Shown here piece after piece: positions 20,291 through 30,444 of a DNA stretch of 64,000 nt. The stretch is from CBDFMG01 sp965221205 [NCBI: bacterium] (GTDB lineage Bacteria > SM23-31), in NCBI GenBank assembly GCA_965221205.1, contig OZ244870.1, positions 620,001 to 684,000 of the forward strand, written 5' to 3'. The notes beneath the pieces were generated by a model. That model did not search any database. It had not been told where the DNA came from and saw only the letters and a program-made list of their open reading frames with translations. The number at the start of each line of letters is the position of its first letter. The stretch's first letter is position 1. The translations under genes and the position numbers were made by a program.

Positions 20291-20353
20291 GTTTACAAAT
20301 CACAGCTCAAGGAGTAGAAAACACTTGTGAAAGCAATATCTATCTCTTATTAT
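20291..20353 (+). promoter_or_regulatory. Shared extended promoter, copy 7 (before the GH51-Gfo/Idh unit)
   Basis: Upstream box GTTTACAAATCACAGCTC then AAGGAGTAGAAAACAC; -35 TTGTGA at 20325-20330; 17-base spacer; -10 TATTAT at 20348-20353. It precedes the GH51 gene at 20615 by about 260 bases, leaving a long leader. Confidence 0.65.
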
Positions 20354-20364
20354 TCACCACAAAA

Positions 20365-20382
20365 TGTCCAACTTGTTCTGAC
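20365..20382 (+). repeat. Possible insertion-sequence terminus, copy A
   Basis: TGTCCAACTTGTTCTGAC. Nearly the same word occurs at 30391-30406 and, inverted, at 32187-32199. No transposase is adjacent here, so it may be a scar between the promoter and the GH51 gene. Confidence 0.35.
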
Positions 20383-20614
20383 AACGTACACTTTTTTAAC
20401 ATAATATTCATGTAGATAATCTGTTATGATCAATTGATGTTATGATAGAGAAGAATTATTGTCAGTTACTCAAGATTTTAACAAAACCTGTATGACATTA
20501 CTGTAGAATTACTGTAGAATTCGTTGAATTTTCAAACGTTTTTGTCAGAGTGGAATTTCATGTTTATTTGGTTATCTATAAATCGAAAACTAAGATTATA
20601 GTAACGAGGGTAAT

Positions 20615-22145
20615 ATGAAAAAATTGACGGCCACAACATTTTGTCTGGTACTATTTCTTGTCATGACAATAAGCCTGCCTGCACAAAATCAGCAAAACAA
20701 AATTGTTGTCAACGTTGATCTCGGCTCAGAAAAAATCAGCAGGCATATATATAGACATTTCGCCGAACATTTAGGAAGCGGTATTTATGGTGGAATATGG
20801 GTGGGAGAAGACTCACCTATACCCAATACACGTGGGATAAGAAATGATGTTGTTGAGGCGCTGAAAGAGTTGAATATTCCTAATGTCAGATGGCCGGCCG
20901 GTTGTTTTGCCGATGAATATCACTGGATGGATGGTATCGGGCCCCGTAATGAGAGACCTCCCATGATCAATACGCATTGGGGTGGGGTTACAGAAGATAA
21001 CGGTTTCGGAACGCATGAGTTTATGGATTTGACCGAGCAACTCGGTACGGAACCCTATATAGTAGGAAATGTCGGCAGTGGTACGGTACAGGAAATGTCT
21101 CAGTGGGTTGAGTACCTGACTTCGGATGCGAAAACTCCTATGACCGATCTGAGGAAAAGAAATGGGAGGGAGAAACCCTGGAGAGTGAAATATTGGGGAA
21201 TCGGCAATGAGAATTGGGGATGCGGCGGCAGCATGAGAGCTGAATATTATGCCGATTTATTACGTCGATTTTCGAGATACACTCGTAATTACGGAGATAA
21301 TGAGCTTTACAGAATAGCCGGCGGTGCTACAAACATAGATTACGATGAAGTAATATTAAAGGAGCGAAGAGCAAGGAGCGCAATACAGGGTTTTTCGCTT
21401 CATTACTATACAAGACTTCGCAGTTTGTCGCCAAATCATTCTGCAACCGATTTTGGTGAAAAGGAATGGTTTTACATGCTCAGTGAATCTTTAAAAATAG
21501 ATGATGTGATATCTCAAACCGGAAAAAAGAATCGATTTAATCGTGGATGAATGGGGAAATTGGCATGATGTCGAACATGGGACAAATCCGGGATTTCTCT
21601 TCCAGCAGAACACCTTAAGGGATGCGCTTGTAGCAGCTACTACTCTTGATATATTCAATAAACATGCTGATCGTGTCAAGATGGCAAATATCGCTCAGTT
21701 GGTAAATGTATTGCAGGCATTGATATTAACGAATGAAGAACAAATGGTCTTAACTCCTACATATTATGTATACAATATGTATAAAGTTCATCATGACGCA
21801 ACATTGCTGCCTTTAGACCTGCAGACTGAAGATTATGCAATAGATGGGATAGCAATTCCTGCGATCAGCTCATCCGCTTCAACAGATGACAACGGGCGCA
21901 TTCACATTTCCCTGAGCAACCTTAATCCCAATAAGGAGCTTGAGATCGCCTGCGAGATCCGTGGATTTAAAAGTGTTGCAGGCATCAGTGGAACGCTATT
22001 AACTGCAAACAGAATTAATTCCTACAATGACTTTGGTAAATCGGAAGAAGTACATACGGTTGAGTTTAGTGGATATGAAAAAAAAGGCAACACGATTACC
22101 GTAAAATTGCCTCCCAAGTCGGTAGTAATGTTGGAGATTATCTAA
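20615..22145 (+). pseudogene. Secreted alpha-L-arabinofuranosidase (GH51), one frameshift
   Basis: Two parts (20615-21550 and from about 21530 to 22145) join if one A is removed from the A6 run at about 21523-21528, restoring [19 protein letters not shown]. The first part has a signal peptide ([14 protein letters not shown]), [40 protein letters not shown] and [11 protein letters not shown] with the acid/base Glu. The second part has the nucleophile Glu in VDEWGNW and the family text [18 protein letters not shown]. It removes arabinofuranosyl groups from plant-type or algal polysaccharides. Total length is normal, so an error in the A run is as likely as a true mutation. The Gfo/Idh gene follows by about 100 bases in the same direction. 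Confidence 0.9.
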
Positions 22146-22247
22146 ACGAAAGAATGCATGAATGGATACAGGGTATATTGGACAAAGGAATGTAATATAC
22201 TAAGAATTATGAATATTTATTACTAACCTTTTCAAGGAGAATTCAAT

Positions 22248-23642
22248 ATGATTAACAACATGAATGATAAGAAATCCCAGCATACTATATCTCGAAGAAA
22301 TTTCATCGGTAAAACTGCTGTTGCGGCGGGTGTGTTTACTATAGTCCCAAGCCATGTTTTGAGTAGTCCCGGACGAACAGCTCCCAGTGACAAATTGAAT
22401 ATTGCATGTTGTGGTATTGGTGGTAAGGGAAGATCTGATATCTCTGGTGTCAGTTCTGAAAACGTTATTGCTTTATGCGATGTTGATGAGACACAAATAG
22501 AACGTTTCACAAATTATGCTATGCGAACAGAAAGACCTGATTTATTAGAATTGTATGATAAAGCAAATAAATATCGTGATTTTCGTGTAATGCTTGAAAA
22601 AGAAAAAAGTATTGATGCCGTCGTCATAAGTACACCGGATCACAATCATGCGGTCATAGCCATGACGGCAATGAAAATGGGAAAACACGTATTCTGCCAG
22701 AAACCGTTAACGCACACCGTATATGAAGCCAGAATGCTCACGAAAGCGGCGAAAGAGTATAACGTTACTACACAAATGGGAAACCAGGGACATGCGAGTG
22801 AGGGCGCCCGTCTTATTAATGAATGGATAGAGGACGGTGCTATCGGTGATGTCCGTGAAGTGTATATCTGGACAAATCGGCCGGTATGGCCGCAAGGTAT
22901 TGAAGCGCCACAAGAAATACCGTCAGTGCCGCCGACTTTGGACTGGAACCAGTGGTTGGGACCAGCAAAGTACCGTCATTATCATCCCGCATATTGCCCA
23001 TTTGTGTGGAGAGGTTGGTTTGACTTTGGTACAGGAGTAATAGGTGATATGGGTGCTCATTTTGTTGATCAGCCTTTTTGGGCATTGAAATTAAATGCCC
23101 CGGCTACTATCTCGGCATCATCAACAAAAATGACAAACGATTCCTATCCGTTAGCATCAAAAGTCCATTACACTTTTTCGGCAAGAGGTACAATGCCTCC
23201 CGTTAAGCTCACATGGTACGATGGCGGATTAACAGCGCCCCGTCCTGAAGAACTCGAACCGGGTCGTCGTATGGGTAATAAAGACGGAGGAGTTCTCTTC
23301 GTTGGAGACAAGGGTAAGTTAATGCACAACATTTATGGTGAAAACCCTCGATTGATACCTGAAACTAAAATGAAAGATTATACACTTCCTGAAAAAACCA
23401 TACCCAGATCACCCGGTATCCATTTAGAATGGATAGAAGCATGCAAAGCCGGAAAAAAGTCAACTACTGATTTTAGCTATTCAGGCCCACTCACTGAAAC
23501 CATGCTACTCGGCAACATTGCAATACGTATGCAGGAAAAATATACAATTTTGGAATGGGATCATAAAAAAATGGAAATAACCAATCTGCCGGAAGCAAAC
23601 AAGTATCTCCATAAAAAATATCGTGATGGATGGTCATTGTAA
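22248..23642 (+). CDS. Gfo/Idh/MocA family oxidoreductase, Tat-exported
   Basis: A 464-residue protein with a twin-arginine signal (SRRNFIGKTAVAAGVFTIVP). The NAD(P)-binding fold follows (LNIACCGIGGKGRSDI), then IDAVVISTPDHNHAVIAMTA and GKHVFCQKPLTH with the family's EKP-type Lys (here QKP). The C-terminal half contains PAYCPFVWRGWFDFGTGVIG and GDMGAHFVDQPFWAL. This is the exported subgroup typical of Planctomycetes and FCB bacteria. It is probably a sugar or inositol dehydrogenase, possibly producing 3-keto sugars; the substrate cannot be read from sequence. Ribosome binding site AAGGAG precedes the ATG. It is co-directional with the GH51 gene. Confidence 0.9.
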   Translation: MINNMNDKKSQHTISRRNFIGKTAVAAGVFTIVPSHVLSSPGRTAPSDKLNIACCGIGGKGRSDISGVSSENVIALCDVDETQIERFTNYAMRTERPDLLELYDKANKYRDFRVMLEKEKSIDAVVISTPDHNHAVIAMTAMKMGKHVFCQKPLTHTVYEARMLTKAAKEYNVTTQMGNQGHASEGARLINEWIEDGAIGDVREVYIWTNRPVWPQGIEAPQEIPSVPPTLDWNQWLGPAKYRHYHPAYCPFVWRGWFDFGTGVIGDMGAHFVDQPFWALKLNAPATISASSTKMTNDSYPLASKVHYTFSARGTMPPVKLTWYDGGLTAPRPEELEPGRRMGNKDGGVLFVGDKGKLMHNIYGENPRLIPETKMKDYTLPEKTIPRSPGIHLEWIEACKAGKKSTTDFSYSGPLTETMLLGNIAIRMQEKYTILEWDHKKMEITNLPEANKYLHKKYRDGWSL

Positions 23643-23647
23643 TATAT

Positions 23648-23800
23648 GAAAACTGTAGTCGTTATAAAAGTAGAAATGCAAATCTGCCTATCGTGCTATT
23701 AATAATTGTCACCATTGCTCTTTTATTATTATTTTTGCCTATGGGCATGTTTATATTGGTCTATAAATACCGCTATTATAATGATAGCGCCGATTAAAAA
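23648..23800 (+). repeat. Displaced copy of the permease/binding-protein junction
   Basis: Parts of this stretch match 26152-26290, the junction between the ABC permease and the substrate-binding gene. Matches are AAAACTGTAGTCGTTATAA near 23653 and a longer run from GCCTATGGGCATGTTTATA to AATGATAGC near 23737-23790. The middle is shortened. It is a noncoding scar directly downstream of the Gfo/Idh stop codon, probably from an internal duplication or from recombination that relocated this operon. Confidence 0.6.
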
Positions 23801-23804
23801 ATTT

Positions 23805-25037
23805 TCATGTAATTTTAGGAGTGTTTTCATTCCCGGGGCCAAAATGCTTTAACATTACCAGATTTTCTGATATACTGGTATTCGTGATGACAACACCACT
23901 TCTGGCAGCATCATTTGTTACAAAAAATTCATCTCGTGTCAGCTCTCCATACCTGATTTTTATGGGTGTTTCTACATCCCAAACGCCAAGTTTTCCTCTG
24001 CCTTGTGTGAGGATGAGTCCATACGCACATTCATCCTTAATTGTCACGGTACGGCCCGGATAAACCGTTAATTCCATGGCGGCAAAATCATCAGAATTAT
24101 ACGCCACCCACAATTCCTGATATCCAGCGTCATCCATTGTTTGCCTGTCATCTACCGGGAGACACGGCAGAAAATGTTTTTTCTTGAATTCAGGGTTTGT
24201 ATTCGCTTCCCAATCCAGCATGCTTATTAAATAATCATAATCATAATGGTATTCTTCAGGGACATTTTTCACCAGCAGATATCTGGGGACAAATCGTCCT
24301 TCTACCAGAGACTGAAAAATTGAGAGTACGTCAGAAGCTCCTTGCGGCTCATACGTCACTAATGATCCTGGAGCATGGAGAATCCCCGGAGGAATATTCC
24401 AGGCGGTTCCAGGTTCTAAACGATATGCTTTTGAATAATCTAAAATATGATTATCCCCACTGTCCCATTGTTTAAGACAATGAATTACATCATCTGGAGT
24501 TGTACCGGGTTCTAAACCAAAAAAGGTGTTGGGAAAACTATTCTCGAAAAGATTTAATTGAGGAGGGAAATAATATGCTTCAGGTTTCCCGAGCATACCA
24601 ACTTTTTCAGCGTGTTTATCCATCTGGTGCATATGATGCGGAATTGGCCCCAGATTGTCAAAAAATTTGCAAAGCATCATCCATCCCTGGTATTTTTCCA
24701 TAATTTTCTTCCCCAAAAACTCATTGCCCAAGAGACTAATGGAATCCCTGAAAAGAACCTTATCAATCCTTGAATTCTCTTCGTAAACAAGATAACTTAA
24801 TCCTTCATCTTCTGGAGTACCAGGGCCGTTATCTGCAACTGTTGTGGAAGAAAACCACCGTTCATCTATTCCACCTCGATGTGCTCCGCATGCATACAAG
24901 TCACGTGGATCTAATTTTAATCGTCCTCCCGGTCGCACAAAAGATCGAGGCACCCAGCAGGGTGCTAATCGTACAATACCTTCGCCCTGTTCAAGCGCAG
25001 TCTTTATGACGGATGTTTTCATTGTACCTGTTAACAT
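23805..25037 (-). CDS. Cupin protein resembling type I phosphomannose isomerase
   Basis: A 410-residue protein. GPIPHHMHQMDKHAEKVG carries a cupin-type HxH metal motif followed by KPEAYYF, and later AWNIPPGILHAPGSLVTYEP resembles the second cupin element of ManA-type isomerases. The C-terminal region (VYPGRTVTIKDECAYGLILT, QGRGKLGVWDVE) is a second cupin-like fold. There is no signal peptide, so it is cytosolic. It follows the ABC sugar transporter on the same strand and may isomerise an imported sugar; that is inference. GGGAGACAATCTCC precedes the ATG. A shared promoter copy lies at 25069-25130. Confidence 0.65.
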   Translation of the reverse strand: MLTGTMKTSVIKTALEQGEGIVRLAPCWVPRSFVRPGGRLKLDPRDLYACGAHRGGIDERWFSSTTVADNGPGTPEDEGLSYLVYEENSRIDKVLFRDSISLLGNEFLGKKIMEKYQGWMMLCKFFDNLGPIPHHMHQMDKHAEKVGMLGKPEAYYFPPQLNLFENSFPNTFFGLEPGTTPDDVIHCLKQWDSGDNHILDYSKAYRLEPGTAWNIPPGILHAPGSLVTYEPQGASDVLSIFQSLVEGRFVPRYLLVKNVPEEYHYDYDYLISMLDWEANTNPEFKKKHFLPCLPVDDRQTMDDAGYQELWVAYNSDDFAAMELTVYPGRTVTIKDECAYGLILTQGRGKLGVWDVETPIKIRYGELTRDEFFVTNDAARSGVVITNTSISENLVMLKHFGPGNENTPKIT

Positions 25038-25068
25038 GGAGATTGTCTCCCAAGCATTTTAATTGAAA

Positions 25069-25130
25069 ATAGCAAGGTGTGAAATTTACTTTTAATAGCA
25101 TTTCATACACCATGGGAGGCACGATTTGCG
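25069..25130 (-). promoter_or_regulatory. Shared extended promoter, copy 8 (drives cupin gene)
   Basis: Minus strand: box GATTCGCAAATCGTGCCT then CCCATGGTGTATGAAAT; -35 TATTAA at 25097-25092; 17-base spacer; -10 TGCTAT at 25074-25069. The -35 is the weakest of the set. Confidence 0.6.
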
Positions 25131-25245
25131 AATCTTTAATAATAAGTTTAAAATTTGTCCGCAATGGCTAAAACTGAAATACACAATCGATAAAAGTTAT
25201 AAAGCAAGAGATTATTTTCATGCTTCTGTTTACTGTTGAATATCA

Positions 25246-26214
25246 TTATCTGCTCAGCGGATAGAGAATTTTCTGAATGTGCGGTTCATCAAAATTTTGT
25301 GTGGTTGCAACCGTTACACCTGTATCGATCCGTTTTTCGAGCTGCTTGCCATTGATAGCGTCAACAGCGGATTTCACTCCTAAATATCCCATCGTAAACG
25401 GGCTCTGTACAATAAGAGCCTGAATCACTCCCTCTTTTAACGATTCTATCTCGTTTGGAGAAGCATCAAATGCGACCAGCTTTACTTTTTCCTGGACATT
25501 TCTGGAACGTAACGCCTGGGCTGCGCCTATTGCGCACGCCTCATTTGCGGCGAATATACCTTTGAGACCCGGATGTGCTGTTAGAACATTTTCGGTTATT
25601 GCCATTGCTGTTGCGACATCAGATTGACAGTATTGTACGGCTACAAGATTGATATTCGGATACTTCTTCAACCCTTCTATGAAACCTTCTTCACGCCAGA
25701 TCGACGTTGCAGCGCCGGGGATAAACGGAAAACACGCAACATCACCTTCTTCGCCTATCAGTTCTGCGAGAACATCGGCGGCTTTTTGTGCTCCATATAT
25801 ATTATCAGTCGCTATAAAACTGAGAGGCACATCTGAATCGAGACCGGAATCAATGGTAATAACCGGTATCCCCGCGCGGTCCGCTGCCTCGATTGGAGGT
25901 ATCAACGCTTTTGTATCACTTGCAGCCATGACTATAGCATCGACCTGCTTGTTAATGTAATCTTCAATTATACCGATTTGGCCGGCAATATCAGTTGGGA
26001 CACCGGGTCCTTTCCAGATCACATCGACATCAAATTCCATCGCTGCAGAATCCGCTCCGGCTTTGACCGTGAGCCAAAAATTTTGTGTCAGACCATTTGG
26101 AGAAACAAGTATCTGAAGTCTTTCCGATTTTCCCCTTCCGCAATACATAAAAACTGTAGTCGTTATAAGGGTAAAAAATACGAATCGGCCGATCATACTT
26201 CTAATCTTTATCAC
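25246..26214 (-). CDS. Sugar ABC transporter substrate-binding lipoprotein (RbsB-like)
   Basis: Periplasmic binding protein of the ribose/galactose type (Peripla_BP_4): LQILVSPNGLTQNFWLTVKA, GIIEDYINKQVDAIVMAASD, GIPVITIDSGLDSD, and GIFAANEACAIGAAQAL. I prefer the GTG at 26214 because TAATAAAGGAACAAAG gives a good ribosome binding site and this start leaves a short gap to the permease stop at 26228, whereas the longer frame overlaps it. The signal ends in VFMYCG, a lipobox. It is the third gene of a minus-strand ATPase-permease-binding protein unit. The sugar specificity is unknown. Confidence 0.88.
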   Translation of the reverse strand: MIKIRSMIGRFVFFTLITTTVFMYCGRGKSERLQILVSPNGLTQNFWLTVKAGADSAAMEFDVDVIWKGPGVPTDIAGQIGIIEDYINKQVDAIVMAASDTKALIPPIEAADRAGIPVITIDSGLDSDVPLSFIATDNIYGAQKAADVLAELIGEEGDVACFPFIPGAATSIWREEGFIEGLKKYPNINLVAVQYCQSDVATAMAITENVLTAHPGLKGIFAANEACAIGAAQALRSRNVQEKVKLVAFDASPNEIESLKEGVIQALIVQSPFTMGYLGVKSAVDAINGKQLEKRIDTGVTVATTQNFDEPHIQKILYPLSR

Positions 26215-26227
26215 CTTTGTTCCTTTA

Positions 26228-27214
26228 TTATTGCCTATGGGCATGTTTATATTGGTCTATAAATACCGCGACTATAATGATAGCACCGATCGCTATCTGC
26301 TGCCAGAAAGCGGAAATATCTAACAAATTACTCCCGTTTCTCAGAACACCCATTATGAGCGCTCCAATAACCGCACCGAGAACTGTTCCCTCTCCGCCGC
26401 TCAGACTTGCGCCGCCGATAACACACGCAGCGATAACATCCAGCTCCCAGCCGGTTCCTGCTGTCGGTTGACCCGACCGCATTCGAGACGAAAGGATAAC
26501 TCCTGCCGATCCGCACAACAATCCGCAAAAAGTATAGATCATTATAAGGTATTTTTTAACGTTCACTCCAGAAAGCCGTGCTGCTTCAGAGTTACTGCCT
26601 ATTGCATAGGTGTATCGTCCCATTCGTGTGTAACGCACTATACCAAAACCGATCAGGACAACGATGAGCGTAATAATGACAGGGACCGGAACAACTCCAA
26701 ATACCCGGCCGCCGCCGATAAATGCATACGCCTCAGGTATAGAGACGATTTGTACTCCCGCGCCACCGGTTATAACCAATGCGATTCCTCGAGCTATTCC
26801 CATCATACCCAACGTAGCAATAAACGGCGGAATCCGTCCTTTTGCAATCACAAATCCGTTGAAAGTCCCACAAAGCGTGGCAATGGTAATTCCGCTCAGT
26901 ACCGATATGAATAACGGAAAACCCGCTACCACAAGTGATGTACATACTACCCCGGACAGCGCAAGAAGAGAACCGACCGAAAGGTCTATTCCGGCAGATA
27001 TTATGATCATCATCTGTCCAACCGCCATGATGGCTATAACCGATATCTGCAAACCGATAGCAAATAAGTTTTCAACGGTAAGAAAGTAAGGAGAAAGAAT
27101 AGATAATACTATACAAAGCATTACCAAACTTACAAAGGATGCAAGTTTTCCGAACAGCACCCTGAATGAATAACGATCCAGTCTGTTTTTGCTGTCAATA
27201 TCGGCCATAAGCAC
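26228..27214 (-). CDS. Sugar ABC transporter permease (RbsC-like)
   Basis: A 328-residue polytopic protein of the BPD_transp_2 family. Recognisable segments are IMAVGQMMIIISAGIDLSVG, GTFNGFVIAKGRIPPFIATL and ELDVIAACVIGGASLSGGEG, which are diagnostic for ribose/xylose-type permeases. About nine to ten hydrophobic segments are visible. It forms the membrane channel with the ATPase encoded just upstream at 27261-28823 and the binding protein downstream. A second start at 27208 (MADIDSKN) is equally possible. Part of its 3' region recurs as a scar at 23648-23800. Confidence 0.92.
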   Translation of the reverse strand: MLMADIDSKNRLDRYSFRVLFGKLASFVSLVMLCIVLSILSPYFLTVENLFAIGLQISVIAIMAVGQMMIIISAGIDLSVGSLLALSGVVCTSLVVAGFPLFISVLSGITIATLCGTFNGFVIAKGRIPPFIATLGMMGIARGIALVITGGAGVQIVSIPEAYAFIGGGRVFGVVPVPVIITLIVVLIGFGIVRYTRMGRYTYAIGSNSEAARLSGVNVKKYLIMIYTFCGLLCGSAGVILSSRMRSGQPTAGTGWELDVIAACVIGGASLSGGEGTVLGAVIGALIMGVLRNGSNLLDISAFWQQIAIGAIIIVAVFIDQYKHAHRQ

Positions 27215-27260
27215 GTGTTACAATCTAAAGAAATTCGAGTTTTTATTTATGAATATACTT

Positions 27261-28823
27261 CTATCGTCTTCCAACGGCACTATAATAAAGAATCTCTTCC
27301 TGAGTAGCTTTTTCACGAGGTGTTTCATGAGTGATCTTACCACTGCTCATCACAAGAATCCTGTCACATAACGCCAGTAATTCAGGAAAATACGAAGAAA
27401 TAAAAATAATTGCTTTACCATTCATCACTAAACGGTTCATAAGCTGATAGACCTCAACCTTTGCCCCAACATCCACACCCGTCGTCGGTTCATCGAAAAT
27501 GAGAACTTGAGCATCCGTTGCTATCCAGCGGGCGACAACAACCTTTTGCTGATTTCCTCCACTGAGATATTGAACGTTCTGATTCTGATTTACGGTTTTT
27601 ATTGTAAGGTCTTCAATGTATTTTTCTACCAGGACCGATTCTTTCTTCCTATTCAGAAAGGGCCCAGAACAGTATTGCTGCAAACTTGCGAGTGTGATGT
27701 TGGCTTTAACCGACATATTCAGGGCAAGGCTGTATAGTTTCCGGTCTTCGCTGAGATAACCTATGCCAAGTTTTATTGCGTCTGCGGGAGATTCGATTCG
27801 CACTTCTTGCCCCCGAAGATATATCCGGCCTGAATCTCCTGAGTCTGCTCCAAATATAGTTCGTGCAAGTTCGGTCCTCCTCGCGCCGACAAGCCCGGCA
27901 ATACCGACGATCTCTCCTTCCCGGATAGAGAACGATATAGTATCAAGAATACCTTTACTACATAACGCATCGACGCGAAGGAGCTCCACACCTTTAGGAA
28001 CGATCGTTTTTGGAAACAGCTCTTCCACGTCTCTTCCGACCATCATTCGTATTAAGGTATCCATTGAAGTGGATGGCGGAACTGTTCCGACCAATTGTCC
28101 ATCGCGTAATACATTGACCCGGTCACCTATTTCGGCAATTTCTTCAAGGCGGTGGGATATGTATATAAATGCCACTCTTTGAAGTTTGAGCTGCCTGATA
28201 ATATTAAATAGTTGTTTAATCTCCTGATCCGTCAGTGATGCTGTCGGTTCATCGAGAACAATAATATCCGCTCCCGCCGACAGAGCTTTTGCAATCTCTA
28301 CCATCTGGCGGAGTGCAATTGTCAGATTTTTTGCTGATGTCTTTGGAGAAACCGGCAGGTTGAGGGTCTCCAATAACGCTTCGGTCTTTTCATACATCGT
28401 CTTCCGGTCAATAATTCCCAGTCCCCAATGGAGCAGAAATTCTCTGCCTAAATATATGTTCTCCGCAACGTTCAGATGGAGTGCAAGATTGGATTCCTGG
28501 TAAACCATATTGATACCCAGATCCAATGCTTCACGGGGATTATTTATTTCAATCTCTTCGTCCCGTATAAAAATTCTGCCTGTATCTTTCGGATAAACAC
28601 CGGTCAAAATTTTCATTAATGTTGATTTGCCGGCTCCGTTTTCACCCAGTAAGACAAGCACTTCTCCGGAATTCAATGTTATCGACACGTCATCCAAGGC
28701 GAGAACTCCGGGAAAATGCTTTGAAATATTTTCCATTTTCAAGAAGGATTTCTCACCTTTAAATCTTTTTTGACCGGCTTTAGAATACATACTTTTAGTC
28801 TTCGTTATAGATAAATTTAACAT
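27261..28823 (-). CDS. Sugar ABC transporter ATPase, duplicated domains (RbsA/MglA-like)
   Basis: A 520-residue protein with two ABC domains in tandem. The first has LLGENGAGKSTLMKILTG (Walker A), the Q-loop MVYQESNLA and IIVLDEPTASLTDQE (Walker B). The second has a degenerate Walker A (GIAGLVGARRTELARTIFG), the signature LSGGNQQKVVVARWI and VLIFDEPTTGVDVGAK. This asymmetry is normal for carbohydrate-uptake-2 transporters. The start at 28823 follows TAGAGGAAA; a later Met (MENISKHFPG) is possible. It is the first gene of the unit with the permease and binding protein. Confidence 0.93.
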   Translation of the reverse strand: MLNLSITKTKSMYSKAGQKRFKGEKSFLKMENISKHFPGVLALDDVSITLNSGEVLVLLGENGAGKSTLMKILTGVYPKDTGRIFIRDEEIEINNPREALDLGINMVYQESNLALHLNVAENIYLGREFLLHWGLGIIDRKTMYEKTEALLETLNLPVSPKTSAKNLTIALRQMVEIAKALSAGADIIVLDEPTASLTDQEIKQLFNIIRQLKLQRVAFIYISHRLEEIAEIGDRVNVLRDGQLVGTVPPSTSMDTLIRMMVGRDVEELFPKTIVPKGVELLRVDALCSKGILDTISFSIREGEIVGIAGLVGARRTELARTIFGADSGDSGRIYLRGQEVRIESPADAIKLGIGYLSEDRKLYSLALNMSVKANITLASLQQYCSGPFLNRKKESVLVEKYIEDLTIKTVNQNQNVQYLSGGNQQKVVVARWIATDAQVLIFDEPTTGVDVGAKVEVYQLMNRLVMNGKAIIFISSYFPELLALCDRILVMSSGKITHETPREKATQEEILYYSAVGRR

Positions 28824-28988
28824 TTTCCTCTACATCCAGAACATTTCCCGTATTCACTCAGACTGGTTATACAGGAATATGTGATTACAACGGACCTTTT
28901 CTCTTCTCTGTTTTTAAATAATGCGGAAAAACTGAAGTAAGTGGTCGCATATCGTCAAAACAAGCGCTATTTTTCCAGCAACGCATAA

Positions 28989-29720
28989 TTATTTTATGGC
29001 ATGCCATTCGGTTATTGAGCCGTCCAAATGTTTTAATCCATTTTCGGTAAAAACCATTACATGCTGCAATAGCATCTCAGTTCCGTTCTCACCCCACCCC
29101 TGAGCGGCAACACGGGTAGGTGCAGGATCAAGGGAAAAAAACGTGTTATAGTAAAGTTTATGATTTTGCAAAACTATTGCGGTTGGATAATTTACCGGAG
29201 AAGAGGTCATCCCTGCAAGGTAAGATTGCTTTGAGAACATAAAACCGCCTTGAAGGAATCTTCTTATAAACATCGGTGGCGGATGAAATACCATTGTAGT
29301 CGTTATTATCCCTTCTTCAAGCGGTATATTTTGTGCAGCATCAAAGATCTCTTTACCTGTTCTTCTTATTTTAAATTCTTTCGAAAATGTTTCATGTAAT
29401 CTGTTCACTTTATTCAACGTTTCTTGCAGATTCTCCGGGACATCCTTTTTCACCATCCTGCAAGATATACGCAAACCTTTTCGTATCAGTCACAAGACCG
29501 AGAAGCATAATATCCGCATCGACCCCAACAATATCACCCCGCCGGATAATGATATCGATGCCGTTACCAGTTTTTCTGTGGTGAAGTATTCTGCCGGATC
29601 GTCATATATTTCAATTAACTCCGGCCGCCTTTGAACTTGGTCAGATCGAGCATACTATGCCTTAACCACCAATTAAGGCCGTTTGTCGCTATAACATCGG
29701 GTATAATTACTTTAGGCAAT
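28989..29720 (-). pseudogene. M24-fold paralog, decayed
   Basis: The C-terminal 161 residues are open (28989-29474), and upstream frames read GVDADIMLLGLVTDTKRFAY plus ILQDGEKDVPENLQETLNK. The D...D spacing and TDTKRFAYIL match the canonical M24 metal pair at 40719-42092. At least three frameshifts are needed, one in the A5 run of GGTGAAAAAGG near 29450. N-terminal parts are absent or unreadable beyond 29720. Later ligand regions (HPPPMF, MLLQHVMVFTENGLKHL) diverge from the other paralogs. It is the eighth M24-type copy in the window. Confidence 0.65.
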
Positions 29721-29874
29721 GTTATACTTTAAGACTTGAAAGTAAGCTAGTACTAAACTCATATTTAATCTTTTTCACTTATTTTCCCCAATAAATCTCT
29801 TATTTCCCGTAGGAGCTCATTAATTTCTGATATTCTTGTAATCATATTTTGAATGATGTAAGATATTTCTAAGT

Positions 29875-30110
29875 TTACTCGACAGCAGATGATACTGCCC
29901 CAGGCATATCGTGAAAAATCTTACCCTGACGGTCATTGCGAGTATTATACTTGAATTGAGCCTCTGCTATGTAGAGTGGCATGTATTGAAGTGAGTATTG
30001 ATGATTGGTTCCATACCATGCTTGCTTAACCAGTAACCTTCAACGCTGTTTGTATGGACATCCCCACAAACATATTCCTTTCGCTGAATGATTTACTTGT
30101 TTATGTGGTA
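29875..30110 (-). pseudogene. IS1595/ISXO2-like transposase C-terminal remnant
   Basis: Minus-strand pieces read NHSAKEYVCGDVHTNSVEGY, then WYGTNHQYSLQYMPLYIAEA and QFKYNTRNDR. The H..EY..GDVHTNxVEG and the C-terminal FxYNxRN are signatures of ISXO2-like transposases. Two frameshifts are needed. No terminal repeats are evident next to it. Confidence 0.55.
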
Positions 30111-30138
30111 GGATGTTCCCTACATGGTTATAGACCCC

Positions 30139-30387
30139 CTATTTGTCCGTATGAATTTCACTACGATCTATTTCAATCGACATTGTACTGAACAGCTTCC
30201 AGGATAAGCTATACCGTGAGTAATCATCCATTACCGAAGCGAGGTAATACCAATCCCTCTGCCAGAGCTCATTTATTCGAACAGTTGGACGAGTGAACGT
30301 ATCTCTTGCTGCTATAACACTATATGCGGGACTGGTGATCAGATCACACAAATATACAACAAACTGTCTCTTAACTTTAAGCCTCAA
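30139..30387 (-). pseudogene. rve-type (IS3/IS481-like) transposase fragment
   Basis: An 82-residue frame contains RPTVRINELWQRDWYYLASV and VMDDYSRYSLSWKLFSTM. The PNELWQTDxTYL...VxDxYSR pattern is the first part of an rve (DDE) integrase core. Upstream and downstream parts are absent. The word GTCCAACTTGTTCTGA at 30391-30406 lies just upstream and may belong to the element's end or to a nested copy. Confidence 0.6.
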
Positions 30388-30390
30388 TCA

Positions 30391-30406
30391 GTCCAACTTG
30401 TTCTGA
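30391..30406 (+). repeat. Possible insertion-sequence terminus, copy B
   Basis: GTCCAACTTGTTCTGA, 16 bases shared with 20365-20382 and, inverted with one mismatch region, with 32187-32199. Confidence 0.35.
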
Positions 30407-30444
30407 ACCCCTACAGTCATTAATATTGATCCATTGGGGCAATT

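Noticed and set aside
26468-27089. Plus-strand frames opposite the ABC permease
   Set aside because: Shadows of the permease; repetitive Pro/Ile/Thr composition reflects antisense of hydrophobic helices.
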